Shown: positions 23,027 through 34,159 of the stretch, one piece after another
Numbering within the stretch: the first letter of the stretch is position 1
Layout: the number at the start of each line of letters is the position of its first letter
NCBI GenBank assembly: GCA_032622095.1
Contig: CP136063.1
Span: 75,373,980-75,437,979, forward strand
DNA: 64,000 bases
DNA from: Siphonodentalium dalli
Taxonomy: Eukaryota > Mollusca > Scaphopoda > Gadilida > Siphonodentaliidae
Direction of reading: 5' to 3'
Program-made: the position numbers and the translations under genes
The notes under the pieces: model-generated
The model's input: the letters and a program-made list of their open reading frames with translations, nothing else
Told to the model about the DNA's origin: nothing
The model's database searches: none

Positions 23027-23371
23027 CGGGATAGCATCACTAAATTCACCCTCTGAGCACCTCGTTCTCTAAATCAAGCCTTGAAATAGTGTGTCTGTCA
23101 TTTGCAGAATGAGGTCCCCAGAGGGTGAATTTAGTGATGCTGCTCCGCATAGCGGGCTAGCATCACCAAATTCACCCTCTGGGGACCTCATTCTGCTTAC
23201 AACTCAGCAGAATGAGGTCCCCAGAGGGTGAATTTGGTGATGCTAGCCTGCTATGCGGGGTAGCATCACTAAATTCACCCTCTGGGGACCTCATTCTGCA
23301 AATGACAGACACCCTATTTCAAGGCTTACTCTAAATGATAGGCTCACTAAACTCAGACTTGAAATCACTAG
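23027..23371. mobile_element. FB-2 elements, fused fragment plus complete double palindrome
   Basis: A truncated arm (GGGATAGCATCACTAAATTC) is followed by a complete 'CAAGCCTTGAAATAGTGTGT' double palindrome ending CTATTTCAAGGCTTA. A short GGCTCACTAAACTCAGACTT remnant follows. Confidence 0.85.
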
Positions 23372-23698
23372 AGCACTGTTTCACATGCACTAACTCCTAA
23401 ATTCCCATTATGATAATGATGGATATATCTGCTGGTGCACTGAATTAGGTCTGTACTCAGTATGGACGTATAGCAGTTCTAATTAAAATAAAACCCAACC
23501 GGCTCCTCGTTACTGAGTCTAAAGACGTTAACTGCATGTGTACACATTGCTGTCGCTATAAATAACTTCTGTGTGCAACCCATTCAGTATGACGTCACAG
23601 CGCCCAAATAGTTTACGATCTACTTTCGGTTTTGTTTTTATTCCCCGCTTCAAACTTGAAATTCTTGGAATATATGCCCTTCTATTCTCCTTTCTAGG

Positions 23699-23730
23699 TA
23701 CAGTAATGCCCTAAGTAATCGACTTCTTAA
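23699..23730 (+). mobile_element. FB-1, left segment split by an insertion
   Basis: TACAGTAATGCCCTAAGTAA then CGACTTCTTAA. The remainder of the same MITE continues at 24910. Confidence 0.85.
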
Positions 23731-24909
23731 CTCTTTCAATACCGCAGCCCGCTTTAGCGGGCACAACGTAAATTTACGTTCAGCCCGTTTTAGCGGGCAG
23801 AGAATAATTTTTGGGAATAACAGGCAATAATATCACGTTTGCGGGGATATACTAATGATTTTATTGACTGGCGACTTAGATATCATTTGGGTGATATTCT
23901 GTATCAATACTAATTTACTGTTGAACACGTAGACCTGACAAATACGGCCACAATGAGATGTTCCCGGCCTAAATATAGACAACAGATGTATGACGTCACA
24001 ATTACTACTGTGGGGTTTCCGTGGCTTTTCCCCAAAAATTCTGATGAAACAATGCCGACAGGTGTGGTTTTTTAAATCAGATAGACATATACCGATTGAT
24101 TAAGTTTGTTATTGTTTATGACAAACACATTGCGATAACACATGTTTATGAAATAAAGAAGATTTTTGCCCTTTCTAACAACATTTTTTGTGGTAACTGT
24201 CTAGTGTCTCCTATTTTCGACGTAATGTTACAAAATTCATGTGCCGTGCAATAGCGCGACTTCAATAATAATAACTGCGAGTGCATGTTGTAAGCATGAT
24301 ATTTACATGCATAAACATTTTGGGAACACAATGAGATCATTGGCAGTTGTGTTTGGAAAGTTATTCATAATTTCTTAGCATTATTACAGTTGAATACACG
24401 TGGGCCTAAATCCGGGAAAATGGGTCTATCTCTGTTAAATAACGCCTTCTTGGGCATACACTTGGTCTGTTCTCATCATTATGCTCATTGTATGTCTTCT
24501 AATTTCATTCTTAATCACCACATATGCTAAATTTATGACATGTGATGGATATAGTGCTTACTCTTTGAATGTGAGTTTTTTCAATATACTTATGTGGTGA
24601 AATATTGCAAATAAGGTTAACTAGCTGTAACAGTAAATATTGAGTTCAAATGTATTCACGCACCTGGTACATATGGCATACGTTACCATGGTGATATAAT
24701 CACAATTATATAATGTCTTCCATTGGCAGTTATAGTGCAAATTGATGGGCAGGTGTCACTGGTCATGACAATATATGGGTGTCCATACCTACCACATCTA
24801 TAAATACAAGTATGAACGCCCCACATGTGAGACAATGAATGTCCATATAAACTGCTGCAAACCAGGAGTCCTGGACAATCTGACCTCTGTAAATTTGGTG
24901 GCAAAAGAG
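23731..24909. mobile_element. piggyBac-like non-autonomous element nested in FB-1
   Basis: A 1179-bp insertion starting CTCTTTCAATACCGC and ending GGCAAAAGAG, flanked on both sides by TTAA (23727-23730 and 24910-24913). The interrupted FB-1 sequence normally has one TTAA here. Subterminal palindromes GCCCGCTTTAGCGGGC, AACGTAAATTTACGTT and GCCCGTTTTAGCGGGC follow the left end. No transposase frame recognised. Confidence 0.85.
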
Positions 24910-25062
24910 TTAACTACAGCATAATTATGGATAACTTTTCAGGATTTAGATGGAAATATGGCTTGAGAGCTTTCCGATGAATGGCAACAAGCCATATTTC
25001 CGACTAAATCCTGAAAAGTTACCCATAATTCTGCTGTGGTTAAGAGGATGATTACTTAGGGA
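24910..25062 (+). mobile_element. FB-1, right segment of the split copy
   Basis: Resumes with TTAACTACAGCATAATTATG, has a shortened centre (GGCTTGAGAGC), and ends GATTACTTAGGGATA with the terminal bases lost. Confidence 0.85.
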
Positions 25063-25148
25063 TATATATGGGATAACAACCTGTCAAAGAGTTAATCTTT
25101 ATGATATCATATCCCAGATAAAGACATCTTTTGAATTAAGCTATCTCT

Positions 25149-26128
25149 TAGGGTCCTGCGCATTGGAGATTTTGATCGAATCAAATATCGAATCGAATCA
25201 ACAAAATCGAATCGAATATCGAATTGAATCATACCTGTGTGTTGCATTCTCAATTAGGCAAGTTTTGTCACTGATTAGACGATTTGTGAAACGTTCTATG
25301 AACTTCCACAAAGTTCCATCATAACTTATGTGGCGATCAACCTTCGTTCGTGATACTATTAACTTCATTAGATAATTGTCGTGAAAAAACAGATCAAAAC
25401 ATCATGCGGCCGTCACAATGATTAATATATAACCACTAAACCTATTATCGGAACTGATATCACGTGAAATTTGTACAGTTTGCATGTACATTCAAAATTG
25501 CAAATTGGCATTCGTAAGTACCCTTTGTTATAAACTTGAAGATGCATCAACAGTCGCAAAACAAAACGTGAGTAAAATGCAATTCGCAGACATAAGTTCC
25601 ATAATGGCATAAGTTAGACAAGTGTCAAGGAACGCTCCAAAACTGAAAGTAAACTTCAAAAGAAAACGTCACTCACATGCGTGTTGTTCTCATTCTCAGC
25701 GATAGTACATAATGCGGAATCTGAGATGGATAGTCAGCAGATAATGCTAGCGGTTGCTCAGTCTCATAGTTATTATAATTTACGCATGTTGTAGCTCCAT
25801 CGGCGATCTCCGAGCTTTTGAATACCATGTTCGATGATAGTATTCAGATTTATTTAGTCGTCCTATAGTGGCTAATTGCTGGCTATACTTATATTTAATA
25901 GCATGTGAACATTCGTGATGTACAATAGGAATTATAAGGTGCATATATTCATAATTTTCGGGAATTAAATGGCACAGAAACAGCTAAGATCAACGTGTGT
26001 ACTTGTCCGCGAACAGCCTACTTTTTCGTCAGTGTATATTCGAATTTTCGAGTTGGAAATTTCGACTCAAATTCGAATCGAATTTGACTTTCGAATCGAA
26101 TCTTGAATCGAATATTCGCAGGACCCTA
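25149..26128. mobile_element. hAT-like non-autonomous element
   Basis: Terminal inverted repeats TAGGGTCCTGCG ... CGCAGGACCCTA. Subterminal CGAATCGAAT-type repeats occur on both sides (GAATCGAATATCGAATTGAA, GAATCGAATCTTGAATCGAA). About 980 bp, no transposase. The flanking 8-mers CTATCTCT and CTACATGT match at only five positions, so superfamily assignment rests on the terminus and layout. Confidence 0.7.
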
Positions 26129-26339
26129 CTACATGTATCTCTAAACATTGATACAGACAGATACACCTCAGTAAAGTCTTCAGTATTTGCAGTTGGCTTC
26201 GGTATGTTGATGAACCAACATGGGGGAAAGACTATCTACAATCAGCGCGTTTCCTCCGTTGATATTATTGACCCCATTTTGACATTGAAATTAGGAGTAT
26301 GTCAGATATTCTTTGTTATTTCAAGTTATTAATTTATAT

Positions 26340-26622
26340 TTTTGGTCATTTTTTTGAAAGCTTGGCACAGATATTTAGTGCCATGTGAACCTGTGCACCT
26401 GCGATTACGATGTCTGTCCGAGTTTTTTTTGGTGGAGTTATCCCCCTTTTTCGACTTAGAAAATGTTCGCAACATGTATAATTTTAGTATTAGGGTGTTG
26501 TGCACCTGCAATGGGAATCTGTTATTTTATTATTGTAACTTAATGTTTACTGACATGTGAAACTTCTTAAAAACATGGGGGAAAGTATCCTTAGTCCCAT
26601 TGGGACAGTCACACCTCTAAAT
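26340..26622 (+). mobile_element. HT element, ATACCCCCC subfamily, 3' fragment
   Basis: One monomer (TGGCACAGATATTTAGTGCC, ACCTGTGCACCTGCGATTAC, GAGTTATCCCCCTTTTTCGA) plus the tail TAGTCCCATTGGGACAGTCA and CACCTCTA. The head is missing. Confidence 0.82.
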
Positions 26623-26660
26623 AAATATAGGCAATAGTGGTAGGTCTCGAGCAGCACATG

Positions 26661-26763
26661 TACAGTAATGCTATAAATAATCGACTCCTTAACCACAGCA
26701 GAATTATGGGTAATTTTTCAGGATTTAGTCGGATATATGGCTTGTTGCCATTCATCGGAAAGG
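26661..26763 (+). mobile_element. FB-1 half copy
   Basis: Left arm to CATTCATCGGAAAGG; followed by an HT-like fragment (GACACAGGTCAAGTTTGAAT). Confidence 0.86.
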
Positions 26764-27159
26764 TCTTTTTGGGAAGACACAGGTCAAGTTTGAATTTGGA
26801 CATGGTCCAATGATTTTTTTACGGAGTTATGACCAATTCTTGACTATATCCCTATACTATAACTGGCTCGATCAGTACATTTTCTTCTTCCATAATTTAA
26901 TCACAGTTACTTCCCTTACATCAGCCTGTCTGCAGTCTATGATTCCCATAATATAAATGGGATGAATTGAGTCTGAGTTGGGCTAGTTTGCTATACATTG
27001 TGTCACATATCTTCGTCAGGTCTTCGTGATAGAGCGTGATAAATGCAGACACTATTTTTTTGAAAATCAATACTCTTTGCTCACTCTAAGGTAACATATC
27101 ACGCTCTGTCTTTCTGATGCCAATGATAGATGATCGCTGGTACCTGGGTATTTCTCGCT

Positions 27160-27315
27160 ATCAACACTATAATTAGCAATATCACATCAAATCAAAAGTT
27201 CAATAGTTCATGGTCACGGAATATCGGCTATATTTTAAAAGGACACAAAATTTATTTAAAAATGGCGTTTCTCAATGGTTATATATCAAGTTTTTACTTA
27301 GGAGAACAATCGGCA
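27160..27315. repeat. Dispersed repeat, partner of 28150-28262
   Basis: Shares AAAAGTTCAA, GGTCACGGAATATC / GGTCAAGGAATATC and the AAAAGGACACAAA block with 28150-28262. Confidence 0.5.
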
Positions 27316-27782
27316 TATGTGACCCGCCATATCAAAACCAGTCGGAAGTCGGGATATTTTTACCCTGTGCCAATGCATTCTCTTATATATGCGAGTCGAC
27401 CATAGGTCGCCTCGCAGATATAAGAGAATGCATTGGCCTAACAATTTTTTACAATTTTAATAATTTTTTCTTGTATTCTTTAACAATTTTATAATTTCAC
27501 ACATACAGAGCCCTAGACAAACATGAGCAGACGACACTCTTCTATATGCTTCTATATATGTGTGGGGCTCCCTGCAGGGTAATGGATGTTTTTTATTTTA
27601 TGTCCTAAAAATTGTCAGAAACATTTATTTAAAAAAAATGATAAAAAATTGTTAGGCCAATGCATTCTCTTATATATGCGAGGCGACCTATGGTCGACTC
27701 GCATATATAAGAGAATGCATTGGCACAGGGTAAAAAAATCCCGACTTCCGACTGGATTTGATATGGCGGGTCACATATCTAG
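27316..27782. repeat. Large composite palindrome with two PB-type cores
   Basis: Outer arms ATATGTGACCCGCCATATCA / TGATATGGCGGGTCACATAT-like, then GTCGGAAGTCGGGAT and its complement. Inside each arm is one GCCAATGCATTC palindrome, and the middle holds about 200 bp of mostly A/T-rich DNA. There are no TTAACCCTTT ends; the arms may be another MITE's termini. Confidence 0.8.
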
Positions 27783-27893
27783 ATTCCCAGATTACTTTAT
27801 AGATGGGACAGCACAAATACCCCATTCAGATGACCGAAAACAATCTTTTGTCCCTCCATATGGCAATATGTTCAATAATAAGTAGGGGCACAC

Positions 27894-28146
27894 AAGCCTT
27901 GAAATAGGGTGTCTGTCATTTGCAGAATGAGGTCCCCAGAGTGTGAATTTAGTGATGCTACCCTGCATAGTGGGCTAGCATCACCAAATTCACCCTCTGG
28001 GAACCTCATTCTGCTGAGGTGTAAGCAGAATGAGGTCCCCAGAGGGTGAATTTTGTGATGCTGGCCCGCTATGCGGGGTAGCATCACTAAATTCACCCTC
28101 TGGGGACCTCATTCTGCAAATGACAGACACCCTATTTCAAGGCTTG
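27894..28146. mobile_element. FB-2 foldback element, double palindrome
   Basis: Complete: CAAGCCTTGAAATAGGGTGT to CACCCTATTTCAAGGCTTG. It differs from the 10392 copy mainly at the GGGTGT/GTGTGT site. Confidence 0.9.
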
Positions 28147-28149
28147 GGG

Positions 28150-28422
28150 TCACATCTAATTTAAATAATTAGCAATATAATTTAAAATTAAAAGTTCAAA
28201 CCCAATATGGGTCAAGGAATATCAGCTGTCATTGAAAAGCACACAAACACTATTAACTCATTGATGAGTAGTTATCCCTCAGGAAATGTTCAGGTAACAG
28301 GTTGTTTTATTGAACTTTCTATCTGAACATTTCCCTCCAATAAGTAGGTCTCCTTCTGTATTTGCATTAGCTGTTGTCTGCTTATATTTCCCCATCCAGA
28401 TGAATAATAGAACAATCCAATG
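28150..28422. repeat. Dispersed repeat (partner of 27160 and 6640)
   Basis: Carries the GGAATATCAGCTGT block and a segment TATCTGAACATTTCCCT shared with 6660 and 16300. Confidence 0.5.
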
Positions 28423-28643
28423 TACAGTAATGCTCTAATTAATCGACTCCTTAACCACAGCAGAATTATGGGTAAATTTTCAGGATTTAGTCGGAAATAT
28501 GGCTTGTTGCCATTCATCGGAAAGCTCTCGCCAAGAGCTTTCCGATGAATGGCAACAAGCCATATTTCTGACTAAATCCTGAAAAGTTACCCATAATTCT
28601 GCTGTGGTTAAGGAGTTGATTAATTAGAGCATTATATACTGTA
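28423..28643. mobile_element. FB-1 foldback MITE, full length
   Basis: Both arms intact, centre CGCCAAGAG. The right end carries an insertion (GAGCATTATATACTGTA). Confidence 0.9.
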
Positions 28644-28789
28644 TACTGAGTAGGAGAATTCATTTAGTATAGAAAGTGTTACTCTAGCATTTCCCATTGA
28701 TTACATTATAAATGAGGCAGCACATATACCTTAATGTGAAGATTGAAAACATACTTCAGTTCTTCCATGCCACGTGCTCAAAATATGGT

Positions 28790-29160
28790 GCTGGACATTT
28801 GCAGAATGAGGTTCCCAGAGGGTGAATTTAGTGAAGCTATCCCGCACAGCAGGCTAGCATCACCAAATTCACCCTCTGAGGACCTCATTCTGCATGGCGT
28901 TATCTGCTATGGGAGACATAGACTAAGATTGAAGTTCCCAAATGGTAAATATTGTGATGTACACCCATTGGGAACCTCGATTATGCAATGTGTCGTCTGC
29001 TAATTTAGGGATATAGAGAAACTAAACTAAAAAGAAATAGAATCTACATGTATGTGAAGGAGTTTCTATAGAAATTTGATAATAAAGAAACTTTCCAGAG
29101 AAGATGAGGCCTAAGTAGAATGAGGTCCCCAGAGGGTGAATTTATTGATGCTAGCCCTCT
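28790..29160. mobile_element. FB-2 foldback element, long form, 3' truncated
   Basis: Left palindrome complete, spacer with AACTAAACTAAAAAGAAATA, second block stops at GATGCTAGCCCTCTAT. Confidence 0.83.
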
Positions 29161-29700
29161 ATTTCAGACACAATAAAAAACAAATCATCTAACTTTTACA
29201 GTTCATAAAATGTCTTGATATTCCCTCTGGAATAAAAATATGGCAAAAATGTGTACTTCACATAACATTTTATCAACTCATATTTTTGCAAGAAATATTC
29301 ATGACTATTTACAGAAAATAAGGAGTTATATAGCAATCCACTATACGTTGGGTATTGTTGATTATTATGGGGGTGTTTAGCGACGGAGTTCTTTTACGTA
29401 TATTAAGTCTGGGATTGTTCAGCGGAGGAGTTCCCGACATAATTATACCAACAACACCATCGATAAGGATGCGTCAAAAGTTAATAGATGAAGCACCCGA
29501 GGGATGCGATTACACCTGTTTTTCCGTGAACAGAAAGCATGTCATGTGTGGGAAGGGATATAAAAAGTTACACTACCTCCCTGCACACTACCTCCCCGCA
29601 CTATCATTGACATTGCTTTTGTCGAATCAGACGGATTATGGTAGACCAAATTTTCTTGTGGAATTTATTTTCTCAGAGTGGATACTGTGAGTATTTTCAA
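29161..29700. other. Unassigned intron sequence with one 111-codon open frame
   Basis: The frame at 29355-29690 has no recognised domain, no repeat partner in the window and no clear splice context. Probably non-coding. Confidence 0.35.
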
Positions 29701-29704
29701 ACTA

Positions 29705-29770
29705 GTCTGGAAATAGTGTGTCTGACATTTGCAGAATGAGGTCCCCAGAGGGTGAATTTAGTGATGTTAT
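29705..29770 (+). mobile_element. FB-2 terminal fragment
   Basis: Only GGAAATAGTGTGTCTGACAT to GGTGAATTTAGTGATG is left. Confidence 0.8.
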
Positions 29771-29859
29771 CACACACAACACTGTCGGAGTATATATAAT
29801 GCCCCTTTTCAACTCTGAATTGGCTTATTATTTTGTTGGGCAGATGATAACTTGACTAG

Positions 29860-30042
29860 TACAGTAATGCCCTAAGTAATCGACCCCTTAACCACAGCAG
29901 AATTATGGGTAACTTTTCAGGATTTAGTCGGAAATATGGGCTTTCCGATGAATGGCAACAAGCCATATTTCCGACTAAATCCTGAAAAGTTACCCATAAT
30001 TCTGCTGTGGTTAAGGGGTCGATTACTTAGGGCATTACTGTA
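29860..30042. mobile_element. FB-1 MITE lacking the hairpin tip
   Basis: Intact TACAGTAATGCCCTAAGTAA and GGGCATTACTGTA ends; about 33 bp of the centre is deleted (ATATGGGCTTTCCG). Confidence 0.9.
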
Positions 30043-30454
30043 CTTGAAAGAATTGTATGCAGCTTGGTATATAGTCTTCATCTGATAAACTGGATCAAGA
30101 TCAAATTTGGGTCTGGTCCGACCATTTCTGAGTTATCATTAACACCATAACTTTTCCCCACCAGCATTATAGTAGATTTGCAGGACCACTTAACATGGGA
30201 TGAAGTTCTAATAGACTGCCAGGTTAAAATGATAATTGTAGGCTGTGTGATGAGCGATGTAATTTATATACCCCTCATAATGAAATAATTGAAGGGTACA
30301 GTCAATTTCAGTTAATTGCATATTGCTTAACTGCATATTTCAGATATTTGCATAAAAATTGCCTGCACCAAACTTTGTCCTTGTAAAAAGATCAGGAGAT
30401 ATACCTCCTATTTATAATAGACCCCGGACTCAATACATTTATATAATTATACCC

Positions 30455-31217
30455 CCCGCAACGAAGTTAGGGGGGGTATACTGGAGTCAGCTTGTCCGTC
30501 CGTCCGTCCGTGGACACAAATTTGTCCGGAGTTTTTCTCAGTCGTTTTTTGATCAATTTCCGTGAAACTTGGCACAGACATCAACCACCATGGGAACCTG
30601 TGCACCTGCGATTATGACGTCTGTTGGACTTTTTTTTTTTGGAGTTATCCCCCCTTTTTCGACTTAGAAAATTTTCGCAGCATGTATACTTTTGTCCGAG
30701 CTTTTATTCCTACATTTTTGGGTCAATTTTTTTAAAACGTGGCACAGATATTTAGTACCATTGGAACTTATGCATCTGCGATTATGACATCTGTCCGACA
30801 TTTTTTGGTGGAGTTATCCCCCTTTTTCAACTTAGAAACTTTTTTTGCAACCTGCATCATTTTGTCCGAGCTTTTATTCCTACATTTTTCGGTCAATGTT
30901 TTTTAATCTTGGCACTGATATTTAGTACCATGGGAACCTGTGCACCTGCAATTATGACGTCTGTCCGACATTTTTTGTGTGGAGTTATTCCCCATTTTCG
31001 ACTTAGAATTTATTTCGCAACATACATAATTTTGTCCAAGCTTTTATTCCTACAATTTTCGGTCAATAGGTTTAAGATTAGGGTTATGGTTGTACACCTG
31101 CAATGGGAACTGTTATTTCATTATTTTAACTAAATGTTTACTGACATGTCAAACATCTTAGTATTTTTAAAAAAGGGGGGTATCCGTAGTCCCATTGGGA
31201 CAGTCACACCTCTAGTT
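30455..31217 (+). mobile_element. HT element, ATACCCCCC subfamily, complete
   Basis: Head TATACCCCCCGCAACGAAGT then TAGGGGGGGTATACTGG, (GTCC)n run, ACACAAATTTGTCCGGAG. Then about four ~165-bp monomers (CGAGCTTTTATTCCTACATT, TTGGCACAGACATCAACC, GGAACCTGTGCACCTGCGAT, GAGTTATCCCCCTTTTTCGA). Tail AAAAGGGGGGTATCCGTAGT and CACACCTCTAGTT. Open frames inside are artefacts. Confidence 0.88.
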
Positions 31218-31382
31218 TGAAATTGTGCTATTAATTAATAGAGTTATCCCCCTTCTCACAATGTGATCAAAAGGTATTGCTCATTTAAACTATGCAGATT
31301 TTGCTGGGAAACAATGTTTTTTTTTGTCAGCAATTATTGATGGCTGCTATATTAACTGATGTTTGGTGGGTAGTTAATGTTT

Positions 31383-31800
31383 ATTTTTGTCCCCGAATTT
31401 TTTTTTGTGGGACTACATGTACATAAATCAGTGGTGTCCATCCATCCATCCCAGTTTGATTCCGAATGATAACTGTAGTTTTAAGTTATCTGATTGTTTT
31501 TTAATTTGGTATGTAGATTACCACATGAAAATACAGGTCAAGTTGAAATTTGGGTTCAGTCTGCTCATTTTTGCCCGAGTTATGGTCCTTATTGATTTAG
31601 AATTTGCCAATTATATTGGTTTGATGTTCACTATTATGATGGCAATCAATTGAGTGTTCATGTTTTCCATTCTAAAGTTATTTATCTTTGTTTATATGAA
31701 AATGTTGGGTTTTTTTTCCCATCCAAGCAGATATCTCACCCATATTTTGTTGGTTCGAATTTGTCGCCATGGGGGTATGCCAGCACTGGCAGTGCAATCT
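31383..31800 (+). mobile_element. HT element, GTCCCC subfamily, diverged
   Basis: Head TTTTGTCCCCGAATTTTTTT with TGTGGGACTACATG, a CCATCCATCC run, then phrases AATTTGGTATGTAGATTACC and CGAGTTATGGTCCTTATTGA as at 11403-12222. Confidence 0.55.
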
Positions 31801-32031
31801 CATGTTGAATAAATTTTGAAGATAGACATGTGAGTTTTTTTTTACAATTTCCATTGTAGATCATGATGATGATATATTAATATGGAATAAAATTAAATTA
31901 AGACAAATTAATATAGATGAAGCTCTTTATAGACATTATTATTTTTATACAAATTAAATTGATGCTGAAATTGAATGAATGAAACATAAAAAATACACTT
32001 TATTTGTAGACTGATGTTGGTGATAGAACAA

Positions 32032-32180
32032 TACAGTAATGCCCTAAATAATCGACTCCTTAACCACAGCAGAATTATGGGTAACTTTTCAGGATTTAGT
32101 CGGAAATATGGCTTGTTGCCATTCATCGGAAAACTCTCACTGAGAGCTTTCCGATGAATGGCAACAAGCCATATTACCCA
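32032..32180 (+). mobile_element. FB-1, left segment split by an HT insertion
   Basis: Left arm, complete tip and part of the right arm, with a ~21-bp deletion in the right arm (CCATATTACCCATAA). The remainder is at 32815. Confidence 0.88.
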
Positions 32181-32814
32181 TAAATATACCCCCCCGCAAG
32201 TTAGGGGGGGTATACTGGAGTCAGCTCGTCCGTCCGTCGTCCGTGGACACAAATTTGTCCGGAGTTTTTCTCAGTCGTTTTTTTTATCAATTTCCGTGAA
32301 ACTTGGCACAGACATCAACCATCATGGGAACCTGTGCACCGGCGATTATGACGTCTGTTGAACTTTTTTTTTTTAGTTATTCCCCCTTTTGCGACTTAGA
32401 AAATTTTCGCAACATGTATACTTTTGTCCGAGCTTTTATTCCTACATTTTTTGGTAAATTTTTTAAAAACGTGGCACAGATATTCAGTAACATTGGAACT
32501 TGTGCACCTGCGATTATGACATCTGTCCGACATCTTTTGGTTGAGTTATCCCCCTTTTTCAACTTAGAAACTTTTTTTGCAACATGCATAATTTTGTCCG
32601 AGCTTTTATTCCTACATTTTTCGTTCAATGTTTTTTAATCTTGGCACTGATATTTAGTACCATGGGAACTGTGCACCTGCGATTATGACGTTTGTCTGAC
32701 ATTTTTTGTGTGGAGTTATTCCCCTTTTTCGACTTGTGAAACATCTTAGTATATTTTTAAAAGGGGGGTATCCGTAGTCCCATTGGGACAGTCACACCTC
32801 TAGTTCGATCTGCT
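32181..32814 (+). mobile_element. HT element, ATACCCCCC subfamily, nested in FB-1
   Basis: Starts TATACCCCCCCGCAAGTTAG, ends GTCACACCTCTAGTTCGA, with about three and a half monomers. Insertion into the known FB-1 sequence between ACCCATAAT and TCTGCTG defines both ends. No obvious target duplication. Confidence 0.88.
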
Positions 32815-32850
32815 GTGGTTAAGGAGTTGATTATTTAGGGCATTACTGTA
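32815..32850 (+). mobile_element. FB-1, right end of the split copy
   Basis: CTGCTGTGGTTAAGGAGTTG to GGGCATTACTGTA. Confidence 0.87.
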
Positions 32851-32929
32851 GCTTGGGGTGGGTAAAATGTGATTTTGGCTTTATGCACATTCAGTTACTA
32901 GTAATTTCATAAGAAAAGCCATACACTGA

Positions 32930-33150
32930 TGCTATGCAAATTAAGCGAAATTGACTGTATTTTGGAATCAGAGTGTCTATCCGTGTGTCTAGCCGTGGCT
33001 GCCGTGCATCCAATATTGTCCAAGCTTGTATTCCTACATTTTGCAGAAAATTAAGCAAAAGTTTGGCCCAGATATATAGTACCATTGGAACCTGTGCACC
33101 GGCGGTTATGAGCCTCATCTGAATTTTTTAAATGGAGTTATAGTTTACCA
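32930..33150 (+). mobile_element. HT-type fragment
   Basis: CCGTGTGTC run, then CAAGCTTGTATTCCTACATT, TTTGGCCCAGATATATAGTA and GGAACCTGTGCACCGGCG, one diverged ATACCCCCC-type monomer. Confidence 0.65.
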
Positions 33151-33216
33151 ATCAATGGGAAGATAATGAGGTATAAGAAAATCGATTTGTTTTAAAAACA
33201 AAAAACTTACACACAC

Positions 33217-33349
33217 ACAGTAATGCCCTAAGTAATCTCACTGAGAGCTTTCCGATGAATGGCAACAAGCCACATTTCCGACTAAATCCTGAAAAGTTAC
33301 CCATCATTCTGCTGTGGTTAAGAAGTCGATTACTTAGGGCATTACTGTA
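33217..33349. mobile_element. FB-1, left arm mostly deleted
   Basis: CAGTAATGCCCTAAGTAATC jumps straight to TCACTGAGAGC; the right arm is complete. Confidence 0.88.
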
Positions 33350-33463
33350 ACTGAAAAGTGTATCTGGTCTAACAATAATAACACTCATTGAACAGGTCAT
33401 TGAAAATAAAGTAGGAAAGAATACTTTCTAATGACAGAAGCTCCTGTTGACTTAACATTTCAT

Positions 33464-33562
33464 GACAAGAGCTTCGCTGGTGCAGCATTAAAGACTATAA
33501 ATATGCGATTCTCTGATAGGGAGCCTCGCATACATAAGATAATGCACTGGCTTACAAGCTCC
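33464..33562. repeat. Decayed PB-type palindromic core with tail
   Basis: GCTGGTGCAGCATTAAAGAC then CTCTGATAGGGAGCCTCGCA and AATGCACTGGCTTACAAG, same layout as 10715-10800. Confidence 0.6.
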
Positions 33563-34008
33563 TTGTTATGATGTAAACCAAACTGTTACAGTGATTTCTA
33601 AACAACATTGCTAAATGTATAGCAAGTTAAACTATTTTAGTCTAAATATTATTTTCAGAATAATTTTAAATGCTTTGACCTTTTCCAATGTTTAACGTCA
33701 AGTTTTGATTAAAGTTTGCCATCTTATTGGACTAATTTCGCATTGATCGGTAATACCGCTGTAACTATAGTGTTTACATAACAATATTTTTATTTGTGAA
33801 ATCTCGTTATTGGAGAGTTATTAATAGCATGATGGGGGAATCATGTGGCTTCGAGTTGATGAGTATCACGGATTAAAAATGGCCGAGAAACGAGGAAAAG
33901 GGTAATAAACTAGGATACGACATATTACATAGCATTTTGGCAGTGACGAACATATGCTACACTATTTCTCAAACAAGCTGATAACTCATTTGTGTCCAAA
34001 CTCACAGC
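33563..34008. other. Unassigned intron sequence
   Basis: Nothing recognised. Confidence 0.4.
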
Positions 34009-34134
34009 TCACCGAGAGCTTTCCGATGAATGTCAACTGTTACGTGACAACAAGCCATATTTCCGACTAAATCCTGAAAGGTTACCCATAATTCTGCTGT
34101 GGTTAAGGAGTCGATTATTTAGGGCATTACTGTA
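34009..34134 (-). mobile_element. FB-1 half copy with short internal insertion
   Basis: Right arm only; about a dozen extra bases (CTGTTACGTGA) interrupt GAATGTCAA/CAACAAGCC. Confidence 0.86.
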
Positions 34135-34159
34135 TATAAAACTTATGATATTCAAATTT

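Noticed and set aside
29355-29690. 111-codon open frame
   Set aside because: No family recognised and no supporting gene signals in an intron otherwise built of repeats.
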